Below are positions 35,288 to 44,500 of a stretch of DNA of 64,000 nucleotides, one piece after another; positions within the stretch are counted from its first letter, which is position 1, and the number at the start of each line of letters is the position of its first letter. Source of the DNA: Scatosoma sp045128055 (lineage in GTDB: Bacteria > Bacillota > Clostridia > Christensenellales > Borkfalkiaceae); contig JBGVRC010000007.1 of the NCBI GenBank assembly GCA_045128055.1, positions 1-64,000 on the forward strand. Reading direction: 5' to 3'. The position numbers were made by a program, and so were the translations under genes. Under the pieces are notes generated by a model. It was not told the origin of the DNA. It made no database searches and was given only the letters and a program-made list of their open reading frames with translations.

Positions 35288-35704
35288 GTGTTATTTATTA
35301 TCATCTTGACAAATAGGTTGGCCCTCGTTTTCAAGTATGATACGGTGAACTGGAAGAAGTTGATAACAGACAGTGTTTGCAGCACTTCGAGTTATGTGTT
35401 ATCGCTTTGATTACTGCTTGGTAAAAAAATAATAATAATGTATTACACTTCATCTGGCTGATTGCATTAGCAGGGGAGGACGATTGTAACATTTTATCCT
35501 AATTTTATAGGTCCAAATCCCTCGTTTATGTATCCCCCGACCATTTTAGGAATGATGCATCATACTTGCTCTGCCATTGTGGTAGTGCTTATTCTTATGT
35601 TTGGCTATTTTGAAATTACTTATAAAAAATGGTACTGTACCGTATTTGGCTTTACAGCGTATCTTGCCTTTGGGGCCTTCTTCCCGCTGGGTTCAAGGCA
35701 GTAG
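35288..35704 (+). pseudogene. Decayed membrane protein gene remnants
   Basis: Two short protein-like frames are separated by stops. One is 35288-35409 (GTG start after AAAAGGGGAGCG, containing NRLALVFKYDTVNWKKLITD). The other is 35489-35704, about 71 residues with a hydrophobic segment (CSAIVVVLILMFGYF) and YPPTILGMMHHT. The second resembles multi-spanning membrane proteins of the TMEM164/YwaF kind, but I am not sure. Neither is a complete gene. Confidence 0.4.
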
Positions 35705-35744
35705 TGAAAATCGGTTTGCAGCAGAATCGTTCGTAACAGACAAC

Positions 35745-35777
35745 AAAAAGGACACCCTTGCAGGGGCGTCCTTTTTG
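35745..35777 (+). terminator. Terminator after the decayed gene
   Basis: AAAAAGGAC-A-CCC pairs with GGG-C-GTCCTTTTT (loop TTGCA), followed by TGTTGG. Confidence 0.7.
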
Positions 35778-35927
35778 TTGGTATGTGTACCGAGTAATGA
35801 AGGGATTTGAGGGTGAGAGCCGTTTTGCGGGAGCAAAACGCTTTGCCTTACGAAGCTTAGTTTACGATAAACTTGACGGCAAAGTCGGCAATTGATAATT
35901 GCTGAGCGGGGCGCGCCGCTAAAGGCG

Positions 35928-35948
35928 CAAATCCCGTCATCCGCACCA
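35928..35948 (+). repeat. Right attachment repeat (attR), copy of the tRNA-Leu 3' end
   Basis: Matches 28383-28403 at 20 of 21 bases, including the encoded CCA. No tRNA body precedes it. Confidence 0.7.
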
Positions 35949-35987
35949 AAAATAGGCGACGCTTCGATAGGGGCTCGCCTATTTTTC
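35948..35987 (+). terminator. Terminator directly after attR
   Basis: AAAATAGGCGA pairs with TCGCCTATTTTT. It directly follows the copied tRNA end, so it is probably the original terminator of tRNA-Leu, displaced by the island. Confidence 0.75.
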
Positions 35988-36010
35988 ATTTATATAACAC
36001 TTGAAATCTG

Positions 36011-36039
36011 TTGAAAAAATTAAGGGGCTGTGCTATAAT
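36011..36039 (+). promoter_or_regulatory. Promoter of the GyrI-like/MATE operon
   Basis: TTGAAA (36011-36016), 17-bp spacer, TATAAT (36034-36039). Confidence 0.7.
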
Positions 36040-36080
36040 AAAATCCGACGAAAATAACAAACCATCACGGGGCTTTGCAG

Positions 36081-36431
36081 ATGATTTTTAAAGGAATATC
36101 GAAAGAATTTTCATTATTGAACGACGATCAATACAACACAATAGGCGATTTTTGGGACGAAATGGCTTTGTTGTACGGTTTAGAAAACCTGCAAGGCTTA
36201 GGATATAAATGGTCGGGGAACAAAATATCTTACGCGATAGGCTTGAAGGTTGGAGAAATCCAAGGCTATAACGTACGTATCGAGCTGCCCGATACAGGCT
36301 GGAGTATCGCGCGCGGAGAAACGGCTAAGCTTCAACAAATTTATAAGGAAATCTATAAAAACGGCGCGTTAAAATACGAGATAGAAACGTTTACCGAAGA
36401 TGGTAACTGTCAAATAAAATATTATAGATAA
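36081..36431 (+). CDS. GyrI-like / AraC effector-binding-domain protein
   Basis: 116 residues. IGDFWDEMALLYGLENLQGLGYKWSGNKISYAIGL and the C-terminal ALKYEIETFTEDGNCQIKYYR fit the stand-alone SOUL/GyrI-like small-molecule-binding fold. Such domains bind cationic drugs or metabolites. It lies 32 bp upstream of a MATE efflux gene and shares its promoter, which fits a drug-sensing or drug-sequestering role. A TTG two codons upstream is an alternative start. Confidence 0.65.
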   Translation: MIFKGISKEFSLLNDDQYNTIGDFWDEMALLYGLENLQGLGYKWSGNKISYAIGLKVGEIQGYNVRIELPDTGWSIARGETAKLQQIYKEIYKNGALKYEIETFTEDGNCQIKYYR

Positions 36432-36463
36432 ACTGTAATACACATTATAATAAGGATTTTGTT

Positions 36464-38476
36464 ATGAAAGAAAAAGAGAGTGTTTTGGATTTAGGGAAAG
36501 GAAATATCAACAAGTTGATGCTGAAATTTTCCATTCCTTGTATTTTATCCTTGCTTATTAGTTCGCTTTATAATATCGTAGACCAAATTTTTATCGGAAA
36601 CAGCAAGCTTAGCGCTTTGGGGAATGCTGCGACGGGCGTAGTCTTTCCCATCTTCATCATCGCGCAGGCGTTCGCTTGGTGCTTTGGCGACGGGTGCGCT
36701 TCCTATTTAAACATTTGTCAAGGACGGAACGAGCACGAAAAAGCGCATATTGCCGTCGGCGGGAGCATCACTTTGTCTTTCTTGTGCGGGATATTGATGG
36801 TGGCAATCGTCTATCCGTTTAAAGAAAGCATTTTGACGGTGTTTGGCGCGTCTGAAAACACGATGGCGTACGCGATTGAGTATTTGGACATTGTGCTGGC
36901 TATGATGCCTATATTTATTTTGTGTAATATGATGAACTCGGTGATTCGCGCGGACGGCAGTCCGTTGTGGGCGATGGTGTCGATGTTGGCGGGCGCAATC
37001 GTCAATATCATTCTCGACCCCGTGTTTATTTTTGCCTTGGATATGGGTATGACGGGCGCGGCGTTGGCTACGGCAATCGGTCAAGGCGTGACCTTTGTTA
37101 TGACGCTTGCGTACTTTTTCTATTCAAAGACGTTTAAGCTGCGTAGACAAAGCTTTTTACCCAAACGAAGCGTTTTAAAAACGGTACTTCAAATGGGCGC
37201 GTCCACCTTTGTGACACAGCTTGCCATCGTGGTGGTAGCCATTCTTTGCAACGTACAGCTTGGCAAATACGGTTTGTTGTCCAAATACGGTAAGGATATT
37301 CCCATCGCGATTATCGGGATAGAGAGCAAAATCTTCACCGTCGTCATCAACCTTGTCGTTGGGATTGTATTGGGTTGTCAGCCGATTATCAGCTTTAATA
37401 TGGGCGCGCAAAAATACAAGCGCGTCAAAGAGCTGTATATAAAAATTATGGCGTGTACGCTGGTGATAGGCGTTTTGTTTACGCTCTTATTCGAGCTTGC
37501 GCCTAATTTTGTCATAGGGCTTTTCGGTGTGCCCAGCAATATCCCCAACAAAGCCGCGTATTGGGAATTTGGCGAAAAGACCTTGCGCATTTTCTTATCC
37601 CTGCTTACGATTAGCTGTTTGATTAAGATGAATTCTATCTTTTTCCAAGCGGCAGGGAAGGCTTCGCGCGCCGTTGTGTCGTCGTTGATTCGCGACGTCG
37701 TATGCTTTGTGCCGTTGATTTTGGTATTGCCTTTGATTGACCCCAACGTAGAAACGATATTATACGCCGCGCCTATCTCCGATTTCATCGCTATGATAGT
37801 AACTGCCGCTATGTGCGTATCCTTTATCGCGTCTTTGCGTGAAAAAGAGAACGTGACGGAAATGCAAAACGAAGAAGCGGTGTTAAAAAATTCCAAACAA
37901 GGCGTCGTTATCACCATCGCGCGCGAGCACGGCTCGTCGGGGAAAAAGATTGGCGAGATGGTGGCGAAAAAATTAGGGATTCCCTTTTATTACAAAGAAA
38001 TGATGGCGCTTGCCGCGCAGGAAAGCGGCTTGCATAAAGAATTTATCGAAGATATCAACGCGAACAGCCCCACGCTTTTGTACGGTTTATATTTGGGTAT
38101 GGACGCGGTGCAAAGGGCGATTGCGGCGCAGGAAAAGGTGATTAAACAAATTGCGGAAAAGGGGAGCTGCGTAATCGTCGGTCGGGCGGCGGACTACGTA
38201 TTAAAAGACAATAAAAACCTTTTGCGCGTCTTTATCTACGCGCCGATGGATTGCAGAATACAAAGAATTATGTCGGGTTATGGCGATACGCGAAGCGAAG
38301 CTGTGAAAAACATAAAACGCGCGGATACGGCGCGCGCGCAATATTACGAAAAAATTTCCGGGCTTATATGGGGGGATAAACAAAATTACGACGTGATTAT
38401 CAACAGCGCGATGGGCTTGGAAGAGAGCGCGGATTTGATTTGTCAGCAAGCGTTGGCTTTGCGTGCGGAAGCATAA
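36464..38476 (+). CDS. MATE efflux transporter fused to a cytidylate-kinase-like domain
   Basis: 670 residues. Residues 1-455 are a 12-helix MATE transporter (LMLKFSIPCILSLLISSLYNIVDQIFIG, MNSVIRADGSP, LDPVFIFALDMGMTGAALATAI), expected to export drugs or cations using a Na+ or H+ gradient. After a short linker, residues about 470-670 form a P-loop nucleoside-kinase-like domain (VITIAREHGSSGKKIGEMVAKKLGIPFY, CVIVGRAADYVL, DTARAQYYEKISG) of the cytidylate-kinase-like family. Such fusions are known from annotation of Clostridia, but the purpose of the kinase part is unknown. One unbroken frame, so not an assembly join. Confidence 0.88.
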   Translation: MKEKESVLDLGKGNINKLMLKFSIPCILSLLISSLYNIVDQIFIGNSKLSALGNAATGVVFPIFIIAQAFAWCFGDGCASYLNICQGRNEHEKAHIAVGGSITLSFLCGILMVAIVYPFKESILTVFGASENTMAYAIEYLDIVLAMMPIFILCNMMNSVIRADGSPLWAMVSMLAGAIVNIILDPVFIFALDMGMTGAALATAIGQGVTFVMTLAYFFYSKTFKLRRQSFLPKRSVLKTVLQMGASTFVTQLAIVVVAILCNVQLGKYGLLSKYGKDIPIAIIGIESKIFTVVINLVVGIVLGCQPIISFNMGAQKYKRVKELYIKIMACTLVIGVLFTLLFELAPNFVIGLFGVPSNIPNKAAYWEFGEKTLRIFLSLLTISCLIKMNSIFFQAAGKASRAVVSSLIRDVVCFVPLILVLPLIDPNVETILYAAPISDFIAMIVTAAMCVSFIASLREKENVTEMQNEEAVLKNSKQGVVITIAREHGSSGKKIGEMVAKKLGIPFYYKEMMALAAQESGLHKEFIEDINANSPTLLYGLYLGMDAVQRAIAAQEKVIKQIAEKGSCVIVGRAADYVLKDNKNLLRVFIYAPMDCRIQRIMSGYGDTRSEAVKNIKRADTARAQYYEKISGLIWGDKQNYDVIINSAMGLEESADLICQQALALRAEA

Positions 38477-38516
38477 AAATTAAAAACGTAGCGGCTTGTA
38501 AAATTCCGTCAAACGA

Positions 38517-38546
38517 TTGATTTTTTTGTCGAATGTGTGTTATAAT
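38517..38546 (+). promoter_or_regulatory. Promoter of the NCS2 permease gene
   Basis: TTGATT (38517-38522), 18-bp spacer, TATAAT (38541-38546). The leader is too short for a purine riboswitch. Confidence 0.65.
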
Positions 38547-38579
38547 GGTGATAACAAAATAAAAGGAGACGTACTTACT

Positions 38580-40052
38580 ATGTCTAAATTTGGCAAACTT
38601 GTAGGCTTTGACAAAAAAATTACGACGGTAAAGACGGAAATTGTGGCGGGTATCGTCACGTTTTTGGCGATGGCGTACATTTTAACGTTAAACCCGCTTT
38701 TAATGTTAAATTTGTTTAACTCCCCCGAATACGCGTATTTATACTCTTCGGTATTCGTTGCAACGGCGTTGGGTGGATTTTTAGGTACGCTTTTGATGGC
38801 TATCTATGCAAAGCTGCCTTTGGCGCAAGCGCCTGGGCTTGGCTTAAACTCTATGGTCGGCGGCTTGCTCGGCGGCAGCTTAATCGGGTTTTCCCTTACG
38901 TTTGGGAATTCGATGTTGCTCGTATTTTTGTCGGGCGTTTTATTCCTGGCTTTAAGTATCATTAAAATACACGGGATCTCTATCCGTGAAATTATTTACA
39001 GAGCCATTCCCGAATCGATTAGAAAGGCAATCTCCGTTGGTATCGGCTTGTTTATCGCCATTATCGGCTTGGTAAACGCAGGCATCGTTACGACGGGCGA
39101 CGGTACGCTTATCGGCTTGGTGAAATTTTCTTCCTGGGATATGTCGACGATAGGGCCTGCTCTCGTTTGCTTGTTCGGTTTCTTGGTGATTGCCGTACTT
39201 GCGCACTTCAACGTAAAGGGCGCGGTGATTATCGGTATTGCCGCGGCTACTTTGCTCGGTATGGTTCCCGCTATCGGCGTTACGAAATGGTCGGGGGAAA
39301 GCTGGAAGTTCTGGGAACATTTCCAAGGCTTTTTCTCTTTCAACCCTGATAAAGGCGGTACGTTCTTTGCAGCATTTACGGAAGGCTTTAAGTTTGAATC
39401 GGGCGTTCCCGTTATGTCGTTGGTTATGGTGGTTATAACCTTCTGTATGGTGGATATGTTCGATACGATGGGTACTTGCGTAGGCTGCTGTTCTGCGGCG
39501 GGGCTTATGACGGACGACGGCGTACCTATGAACTATGATAAAATTATGGTGTCCGACTCGGTTGCGACGGCGGCGGGCGCGTTGCTTGGTACTTCCACCG
39601 TAACCACCTTCGTAGAATCGGGTGCAGGTGTTTCCGCTGGCGGCAGAACGGGGCTTACGGCGTTTACCACCGCGATACTGTTCGTGCTCTCTATCTTCTT
39701 CTTGCCCATCTTCGCGTCTATCCCCGGCGAGGCGGCTTCGGCGGCGTTGATTTGGGTAGGTTGCTTGATGTTGAAGGGTGCAAAGGATATTAAGGTAGAC
39801 AGCGTAAAAGAATTCGTGCCTACTTTCCTTACCATTGCGATGATGCCTTTTGCATATTCGATTACGACGGGTATCGGGCTTGGTATCCTTTCCTACGTAA
39901 TTATCGGATTGTTTGACTATATCGTAAAATTGCTTGCGTACGCTTTCGGTAAAAAGGCTGGCAAGGAAAAACCCGTTTGGGATTTGCACGTAGTACTTTT
40001 GATTATTGCGGTTTTGTTTGTCATCTATTTCTTTGTTCCCATTAAAATTTAA
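38580..40052 (+). CDS. NCS2 family nucleobase permease (AzgA-like)
   Basis: 490 residues, polytopic with about 12-14 helices. The N-terminus FGKLVGFDKKITTVKTEIVAGIVTFLAMAYIL and the block AQAPGLGLNSM are typical of the hypoxanthine/guanine/adenine branch. DMFDTMGTCVGCC and GTSTVTTFVESGAGVSAGGRTGL hold substrate-site residues. It should import purine bases with protons. AAAGGAG precedes the ATG at 38580. The upstream extension of the frame overlaps the promoter and was rejected. Confidence 0.93.
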   Translation: MSKFGKLVGFDKKITTVKTEIVAGIVTFLAMAYILTLNPLLMLNLFNSPEYAYLYSSVFVATALGGFLGTLLMAIYAKLPLAQAPGLGLNSMVGGLLGGSLIGFSLTFGNSMLLVFLSGVLFLALSIIKIHGISIREIIYRAIPESIRKAISVGIGLFIAIIGLVNAGIVTTGDGTLIGLVKFSSWDMSTIGPALVCLFGFLVIAVLAHFNVKGAVIIGIAAATLLGMVPAIGVTKWSGESWKFWEHFQGFFSFNPDKGGTFFAAFTEGFKFESGVPVMSLVMVVITFCMVDMFDTMGTCVGCCSAAGLMTDDGVPMNYDKIMVSDSVATAAGALLGTSTVTTFVESGAGVSAGGRTGLTAFTTAILFVLSIFFLPIFASIPGEAASAALIWVGCLMLKGAKDIKVDSVKEFVPTFLTIAMMPFAYSITTGIGLGILSYVIIGLFDYIVKLLAYAFGKKAGKEKPVWDLHVVLLIIAVLFVIYFFVPIKI

Positions 40053-40093
40053 AATTCGGTTGTAGCGTAAAAGCGCATCACAAGGAGAATACA

Positions 40094-41311
40094 ATGAACG
40101 TTATCGTAGGACAATCGGGCGGGCCTACCGCTGTTATCAACGCGAGCTTGGCTGGCGTATACGAAGAAGCAAAACGAGCGGGCGCGGCTCACGTTTACGG
40201 TATGAAAAACGGCATCACGGGGGTGTTGGAAGACAATTTGTTGGATTTGGACGAAGTTTTGTCCACGCCCGATAAGGTAGAGCTTTTAAAACGTACGCCG
40301 TCTTCCTATTTGGGAAGCTGCCGCTATAAATTGAAATCGGTAGAGCAAAGCCCTGCGGATTATCAAAAAATCTTTTCCGTTTTGGAAAAGCGGGGAATCG
40401 ACTGCTTTTTCTACATAGGCGGCAACGATAGTATGGATACCATATCCAAGCTTTCCGCGTACGGCAAACAAATCGGCAGTCCCATTCGCTTTGTGGGGAT
40501 TCCCAAAACGGTAGACAACGATTTGATGGTCACCGACCATACGCCCGGCTTTGGCAGCGCGGCGAAATTTGTGGCTACGACCTTAAAAGAAGTCATTTGC
40601 GATTCCACGGTATACGACATCAAATCGCTCACCATTGTGGAAATTATGGGTCGTAACGCAGGCTGGCTCACGGCGGCGAGCGCGCTTGCAAAATGCGAAG
40701 ACTGCGGCGGCGTGGATATGATTTTCTTGCCCGAAATTCCTTTTGATTTGGATAATTTTATCGCAAAAATAGCCGAAAAGCAAAAAACCAAGGGCAATTT
40801 GATTATCGCCGTTTCCGAAAGTTTAAAGGTGGCGGACGGGCGTTACGTGTGCGAGCTTGCCGACTCCGCGCAGGAAGAAGACTCGTTCGGACACAAGCGT
40901 TTGACGGGTACGGCTCGGTTTTTGGCGGACGAATGCACCAAGCGTTTGGGGGTAAAGGCGCGCGCGATCGAGCTTTCTACCTTGCAACGCTGCGCCAACC
41001 ATTTGGCAAGCTTGACGGATATTACGGAAGCGTACAACGCAGGCGCGGAGGCGGTACAAGCGGCGGCGCAGGGACAAAGCTGCGTGGCGGTGGTGTTTGT
41101 GAGAACGCAAAACGACCCTTATCGTTGCGAAACGGACGTAGTTGCGGTGGAAAAGCTTGCAAATCACGAAAAATGTATTCCTTTGGAATGGATTGACGTG
41201 GAAAACGCGATGATGAAAGAAGAATTTATCGTGTATGCCAAGCCGTTGATTCAAGGGGAATTGACGCCGATTTACAAAGACGGCTTGCCTTGTCACCTTT
41301 GTAAAAAATAA
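40094..41311 (+). CDS. Pyrophosphate-dependent phosphofructokinase
   Basis: 405 residues. It phosphorylates fructose 6-phosphate in glycolysis. Motifs are GQSGGPTAVINASLAG, FYIGGNDSMDT and GIPKTVDNDL. Asp in GGND and Lys in PKTVDND are the features associated with PPi rather than ATP use. IMGRNAGWLTAAS is also conserved. The enzyme saves ATP and is reversible, fitting an anaerobic fermenter. It follows the permease by about 40 bp with AAGGAG. Confidence 0.9.
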   Translation: MNVIVGQSGGPTAVINASLAGVYEEAKRAGAAHVYGMKNGITGVLEDNLLDLDEVLSTPDKVELLKRTPSSYLGSCRYKLKSVEQSPADYQKIFSVLEKRGIDCFFYIGGNDSMDTISKLSAYGKQIGSPIRFVGIPKTVDNDLMVTDHTPGFGSAAKFVATTLKEVICDSTVYDIKSLTIVEIMGRNAGWLTAASALAKCEDCGGVDMIFLPEIPFDLDNFIAKIAEKQKTKGNLIIAVSESLKVADGRYVCELADSAQEEDSFGHKRLTGTARFLADECTKRLGVKARAIELSTLQRCANHLASLTDITEAYNAGAEAVQAAAQGQSCVAVVFVRTQNDPYRCETDVVAVEKLANHEKCIPLEWIDVENAMMKEEFIVYAKPLIQGELTPIYKDGLPCHLCKK

Positions 41312-41315
41312 GCCT

Positions 41316-41333
41316 ACCAGGTACGCGTTGAAT
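41316..41333 (+). repeat. Dispersed motif copy after the PFK gene
   Basis: ACCAGGTACGCGTTGAAT: the CAGGTACGCGTTGAA core is perfect but the G run is replaced by TAC. Confidence 0.8.
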
Positions 41334-41437
41334 TTTTTACCCCCTGCCAGGGGCAAGTTGAAAATGCCACTTATACGGTCGTCTACTACCTTGAAAAACG
41401 TCGAAAAGACGTAAGGCTGGTTGCAAGATCATCTTGC

Positions 41438-41455
41438 CCAGGTACGCGTTGAATA
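41438..41455 (+). repeat. Dispersed motif copy, second in the PFK/PFOR gap
   Basis: CCCAGGTACGCGTTGAAT: perfect core, no G run. It is 122 bp from the previous copy. Confidence 0.8.
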
Positions 41456-41470
41456 AAATTGTATGTATAG

Positions 41471-41502
41471 AAAATTAGCTGCAAGATTATCTTGCAGCTA
41501 AT
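41471..41502 (-). terminator. Terminator of the PFOR gene, overlapping its last codons
   Basis: On the minus strand TTAGCTGCAAGA, 3-nt loop, TCTTGCAGCTAA, then TTTTC. The first arm encodes the last residues of PFOR (LAAR) up to the stop. Confidence 0.85.
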
Positions 41503-44500
41503 TCTTTATAAAGTGCGAAAAGCCGTTCGTTTTCTTGCTTGGCTTGGGCGTAGAGCGCTTCCGCTCTGTCCCTATCAAGCCGCCACAAGGAAGCGAAGCG
41601 GTTTTCCCCGAGTAAAAATTCTTTTAAGTCGACGGTGGGCTGTTTACTGTCTAAAATAAAAGGATTTTTCCCTTGCGCTTTCAAGGCGGGATTGTAGCGG
41701 AATAAATGCCAAAATCCACTCTCCACGGCGAGTTTTTCTTCGCTTTGACTTTTGCTCATGTGGACGCCGTGCGCGATGCAGGGCGAATATGCGATAATCA
41801 GGGAAGGTCCGTCGTAGTTTTTCGCTTCCGTCAAAGCGTTTAAAAGCTGTATTTTGTTCGCGCCCATCGAAACCTGCGCGACGTACACGTTGCCGTACGT
41901 CATCATCATAAGGGCGAGATTTTTGCGTTGCTTATCCTTGCCCTTGGCGGCAAAACGGGCGAGTGCGCCCTTGGGAGTGGCTTTGGAAGCCTGACCGCCC
42001 GTATTCGAGTACACTTGCGAATCCAACACCAAAACGTTGACGTTTTCGCCCGTGGAAAGGACGTGGTCCAGCCCGCCGAAGCCGATATCGTACGCCCAGC
42101 CGTCGCCGCCGATAATCCAAACGGACGCGTCGGCGGCTTTTTCTTTGTTTATATCCAAGGCGAGCCTCATTCCCAGCCCAAATTCGGCGTTGTCTTCAAA
42201 GAGCGAGTTTGCCCAAGCAGGGCCTTTCCCCGCGGTGTTTTTCGCGTATGGGCAGGTAGGAGCGGAGCCGCCGTAAATGGACGAGCAGCCTGTTGCGTTG
42301 GCGATAATCATTTCTTCGCCGAAAAGCTGCGTCAACACCTTGATATAGGACGTTTCGCCACAGCCCGAGCAAGCGTAGGAAAATTCGAATAAGGGCGGGT
42401 AAAACTGACTGCCTTTTACGCTGTCGCGTTTGAAATTTGTTTGCATAGGGGATAAGGTTTGCGCAAAATCCCAGTTTTTTGCTTCTTTTTCAAATAACGT
42501 ATCGCTCGGTTGCATTACCAGAGCCTTTTCCTTGGCGGGGCAAACGTCGGCGCAAACACCGCAGCCCATACAATCGTACGGGGTGACCTGCACGCGGAAT
42601 TGCGCGCTGGGTATCCCAGCGGCGGGCTTTGTGATAAAATATTCGCCTTTTTCCGCGTTTTCGTCGATTAAAAAGGGGCGTATGCAGGCGTGCGGACACA
42701 CGAAAGAGCATTGATTGCATTGTATACAGTTTTCGGAAATCCATTGCGGAAGTAGGGCGGCAACGCCGTGTTTTTCTAATTTCGTCGTACCCGTCGGCGC
42801 GCTGCCGTCGGGCGCAAAAGCGGAAACGGGCAAGTTATCCCCTTGTAAGGATAAAATAGGGTGAATAAATTTTTGGAAATATTCGTTGTTTGGCAAGGTA
42901 GGCGGACTTGCGCCGTCCGTCGCATTTGCCCATTCGTCGGGATAGTCCACCTTTATAACGGCGGCTTTTGTTTTTTCCAGCGCAAGCAGATTGCTTTGCA
43001 CGATTTCTTCGCCTTTTTTCGAAAACTTTTTCTTACTTTCTTCCTTTAAATAGGAAAGGGCGGTTTCGTAAGGCAAAATGGTGGGATTGAGATAGAAAAA
43101 GGCGGCTTGCATAATCGTACTCGTTCTACCGTTTAAGCCCACTTCGCGCGCAATTTTCGTAGCGTCGATGATATAAAAGGAAGCCTTCTTTTTGGCAAGC
43201 TTTTGTTTAAAGGACGGGGGCAGGTACGCGTTGAGTTCACTTGTATCCCAAGGACAGTTGAGTAAAAATACGCCGCCGTCTTTCAAACAGTCTACCATTT
43301 CGAAGCGGGTGAGATAGGACGGGTTGTGGCAGGCGACAAAATCCGCTTTGTCGATAAGATAGCAAGACAAAATAGGCTTTTTTCCAAAACGCAAATGAGA
43401 AATCGTCGCGCCGCCTGACTTTCTTGAATCGTATTGAAAATACGCCTGCACCTGCAAATCCGTTTTGTCGCCGATAATTTGGATGGAGTTTTTGTTTGCG
43501 CCTACCGTTCCGTCCGAGCCTAACCCGTAAAATTTACACGCTACGCAGTCGGTATTTTCGATATGGTAGGGGGTGGAAATATCCAAAGAAGTATGGGTGA
43601 CGTCGTCGCAAATGCCGACGGTGAAGTGGTTTTTAGGGGTAGCTTGCTTTAAATTTTCAAAGACGGCGAAGCACATCGTCGGGGTGAAGTCCTTTGAGCC
43701 TAATCCGTATCGTCCGCCAACCGTTTGGATATGCGAAAGTCCGTTTTCCTGCAAGGCGGAGCATACGTCAAGATATAACGGCTCGCCAACGCTGCCCGCT
43801 TCCTTGGTCCTATCCAAAACGGCGATTTTTCGGCAGGTTTTGGGTAAAAGCGCGCAAAAGGCTTTGCCGTCGAACGGACGGTATAAACGTACCGCAACAA
43901 CCCCAACTTTTTCCCCTTGCGAACGCATTTTTTCTACCGTTTCTTGTATTACGCAAGCGCCGCTGCCCATTATAACGACAACTCGCTCGGCGTCGTCTGC
44001 GCCGTAATAATCAAAGACATGGTACGCCCGTTTTGTAATTTTTGCCACTTTATCCATTATTTTCTGCACCGTAGCGGGCACGGCGAGATAATATTCGTTT
44101 GCCCGTTCTCGGTTTTGGAAATAAATATCCCCGTTTTGCGTCGAGCCGCGTAAAATGGGCTTGTCTGGGGACAAGGCTCGGTCTTTAAAGGCTTGTAAGG
44201 CGTTTTCGTCCAACAAAGCGCGCATTTCGTCGTATTCTAACACTTCTATTTTTTGGTATTCGTGCGAAGTGCGAAATCCGTCGAAAAAGTGCAAAAAAGG
44301 CACGCTCGTTTGCAGGGTGGCAAGGTGGGAAATTAAGGCGAAATCCGCGGCTTCCTGCACGGACGAAGCGGCAAGCATAGCAAAACCTGACGCGCGGCAC
44401 GCCATTACATCCTGATGGTCGCCAAAAATGCTGAGCGCGTGGGCGGCGAGCGCTCTTGCGCTGACGTGGAATACGGTTGGCAGCAGCTCGCCCGCAATTT

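Larger units (their letters stand above)
41312..41470. other. Motif- and hairpin-rich gap between convergent genes
   Basis: It holds two full copies of the dispersed motif (41316, 41438), a half-related CAGGGGCAAGTTGAA at 41349, and GCAAGAT-1-ATCTTGC near 41423. The same GCAAGAT/ATCTTGC core reappears in the PFOR terminator. CCCCTGCCAGGGG (41341-41353) is another palindrome. No gene is seen. Confidence 0.5.

Noticed and set aside
38477..38579. Purine riboswitch before the nucleobase permease
   Set aside because: The leader after the promoter is about 30 nt, too short for an aptamer plus expression platform.
38952..40094. A 380-codon open frame antisense to the NCS2 permease
   Set aside because: It is rich in Arg, His, Asn and Tyr with no domain. 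The sense protein is unambiguous.
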